Both the position numbers and the translations under genes were made by a program. The notes below the pieces were generated by a model. The model saw only the letters and a list, made by a program, of their open reading frames with translations, did not search any database and had not been told where the DNA came from. Below, one piece after another: positions 63,695 to 64,000 of a stretch of DNA of 64,000 nucleotides (its first letter is position 1; each line of letters begins with the position of its first letter). This DNA is from Catonia carolina (taxonomy: Eukaryota; Arthropoda; Insecta; Hemiptera; Achilidae). The stretch covers positions 10,003,274 to 10,067,273 of the forward strand of contig JAQMRL010000014.1 of NCBI GenBank assembly GCA_035578175.1. The letters are read 5' to 3'.

Positions 63695-64000
63695 ACTTTT
63701 CTCTTGCCTATATGAATATATAGGAAGGAAAGTATATATTGTTTTCATGTTGATTTTTTGAAATCGAGTTTTCACCGGATCTGCAGGTTTTTCAGACCCC
63801 CTGAACCCAAAAAACATGTTTTAGCGTTTGGTCTGTGTGTGTCTGTGAACAAAATATTTCAAGAACGAAACATCGTACGAACTTGAAACTTAAAACTTAA
63901 GTTAGATACCACTACCGGACCCGACACGAAATTTTCATCAAAATCGGTCAACCGGAAGTAGTAGTTTATTCGTGTCATTTTTCATTTTTTCTCGTTTTTC
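63695..64000 (+). mobile_element. Family H copy running off the window
   Basis: acttttctcttgcctatatg, short tgtgtgtgtctgtg tract, ctcaagaacg-type region, aaaatcggtcaaccggaagt. It continues beyond 64000. Confidence 0.82.

Overview
The window is AT-rich eukaryotic DNA that looks like one long stretch of insect non-coding sequence packed with transposable elements. Insect origin is inferred from the mix of mariner (DD34D and DD41D), pogo/Tigger, piggyBac-like, hAT-like, Jockey and RTE elements, two tRNA-derived SINE families, and a HINE/DINE-like rolling-circle repeat. Species cannot be named; a hemipteran is a guess. There is no bacterial content, CRISPR array or operon.

Only two places look like host exons, both on the + strand. 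A GC-rich block ending in a strong splice donor lies at 14030-14579. A 797-nt exon at 42444-43240 encodes a hydrophobic N-terminus, two polyasparagine tracts and a cysteine-rich segment that I tentatively match to the NALF/FAM155 (NLF-1) family of NALCN-channel auxiliary subunits. If they belong to one gene, the roughly 28 kb between them is a repeat-filled intron.

The commonest repeat, here called family H, is about 1 kb long with some 20 copies or fragments. It starts ACTTTCTCTTGCC, carries a (TG)n microsatellite near 150 bp, contains two diverged ~130-bp internal units, and ends GGCAAGAGAAAGT, then a small hairpin, then CAGA and T's. Other elements are inserted into it repeatedly, often with readable target-site duplications.

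Layout: 1-3.4 kb SINE, then a hAT-like element holding an intact DD41D mariner and a solo LTR; 4-6.4 kb SINEs, H fragments and a Tigger relic; 6.5-8.3 kb four ~440-bp tandem units; 8.9-9.8 kb short H copy with a palindromic MITE; 9.9-11 kb hairpin minisatellite; 11.5-12.8 kb LINE relic split by a rearranged mariner; 12.8-14 kb H; 14-14.6 kb candidate exon; 15.4-24.5 kb H copies, Tigger relic, SINE-B and retroposon K; 24.7-30.1 kb one H copy opened by about eight later insertions; 30.4-33.7 kb H, RTE LINE, transposase fragment; 34-40.5 kb two more rearranged mariners, H, SINEs and a deleted mariner; 42.4-43.2 kb host exon; 43.3-52 kb H, SINEs, minisatellite, hAT-like element; 52.4-55 kb pogo-like composite; 55.2-60 kb full-length Jockey LINE; 60-64 kb H copies.

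Apart from the putative host gene, the only proteins that look intact are the DD41D mariner transposase and the two Jockey ORFs.
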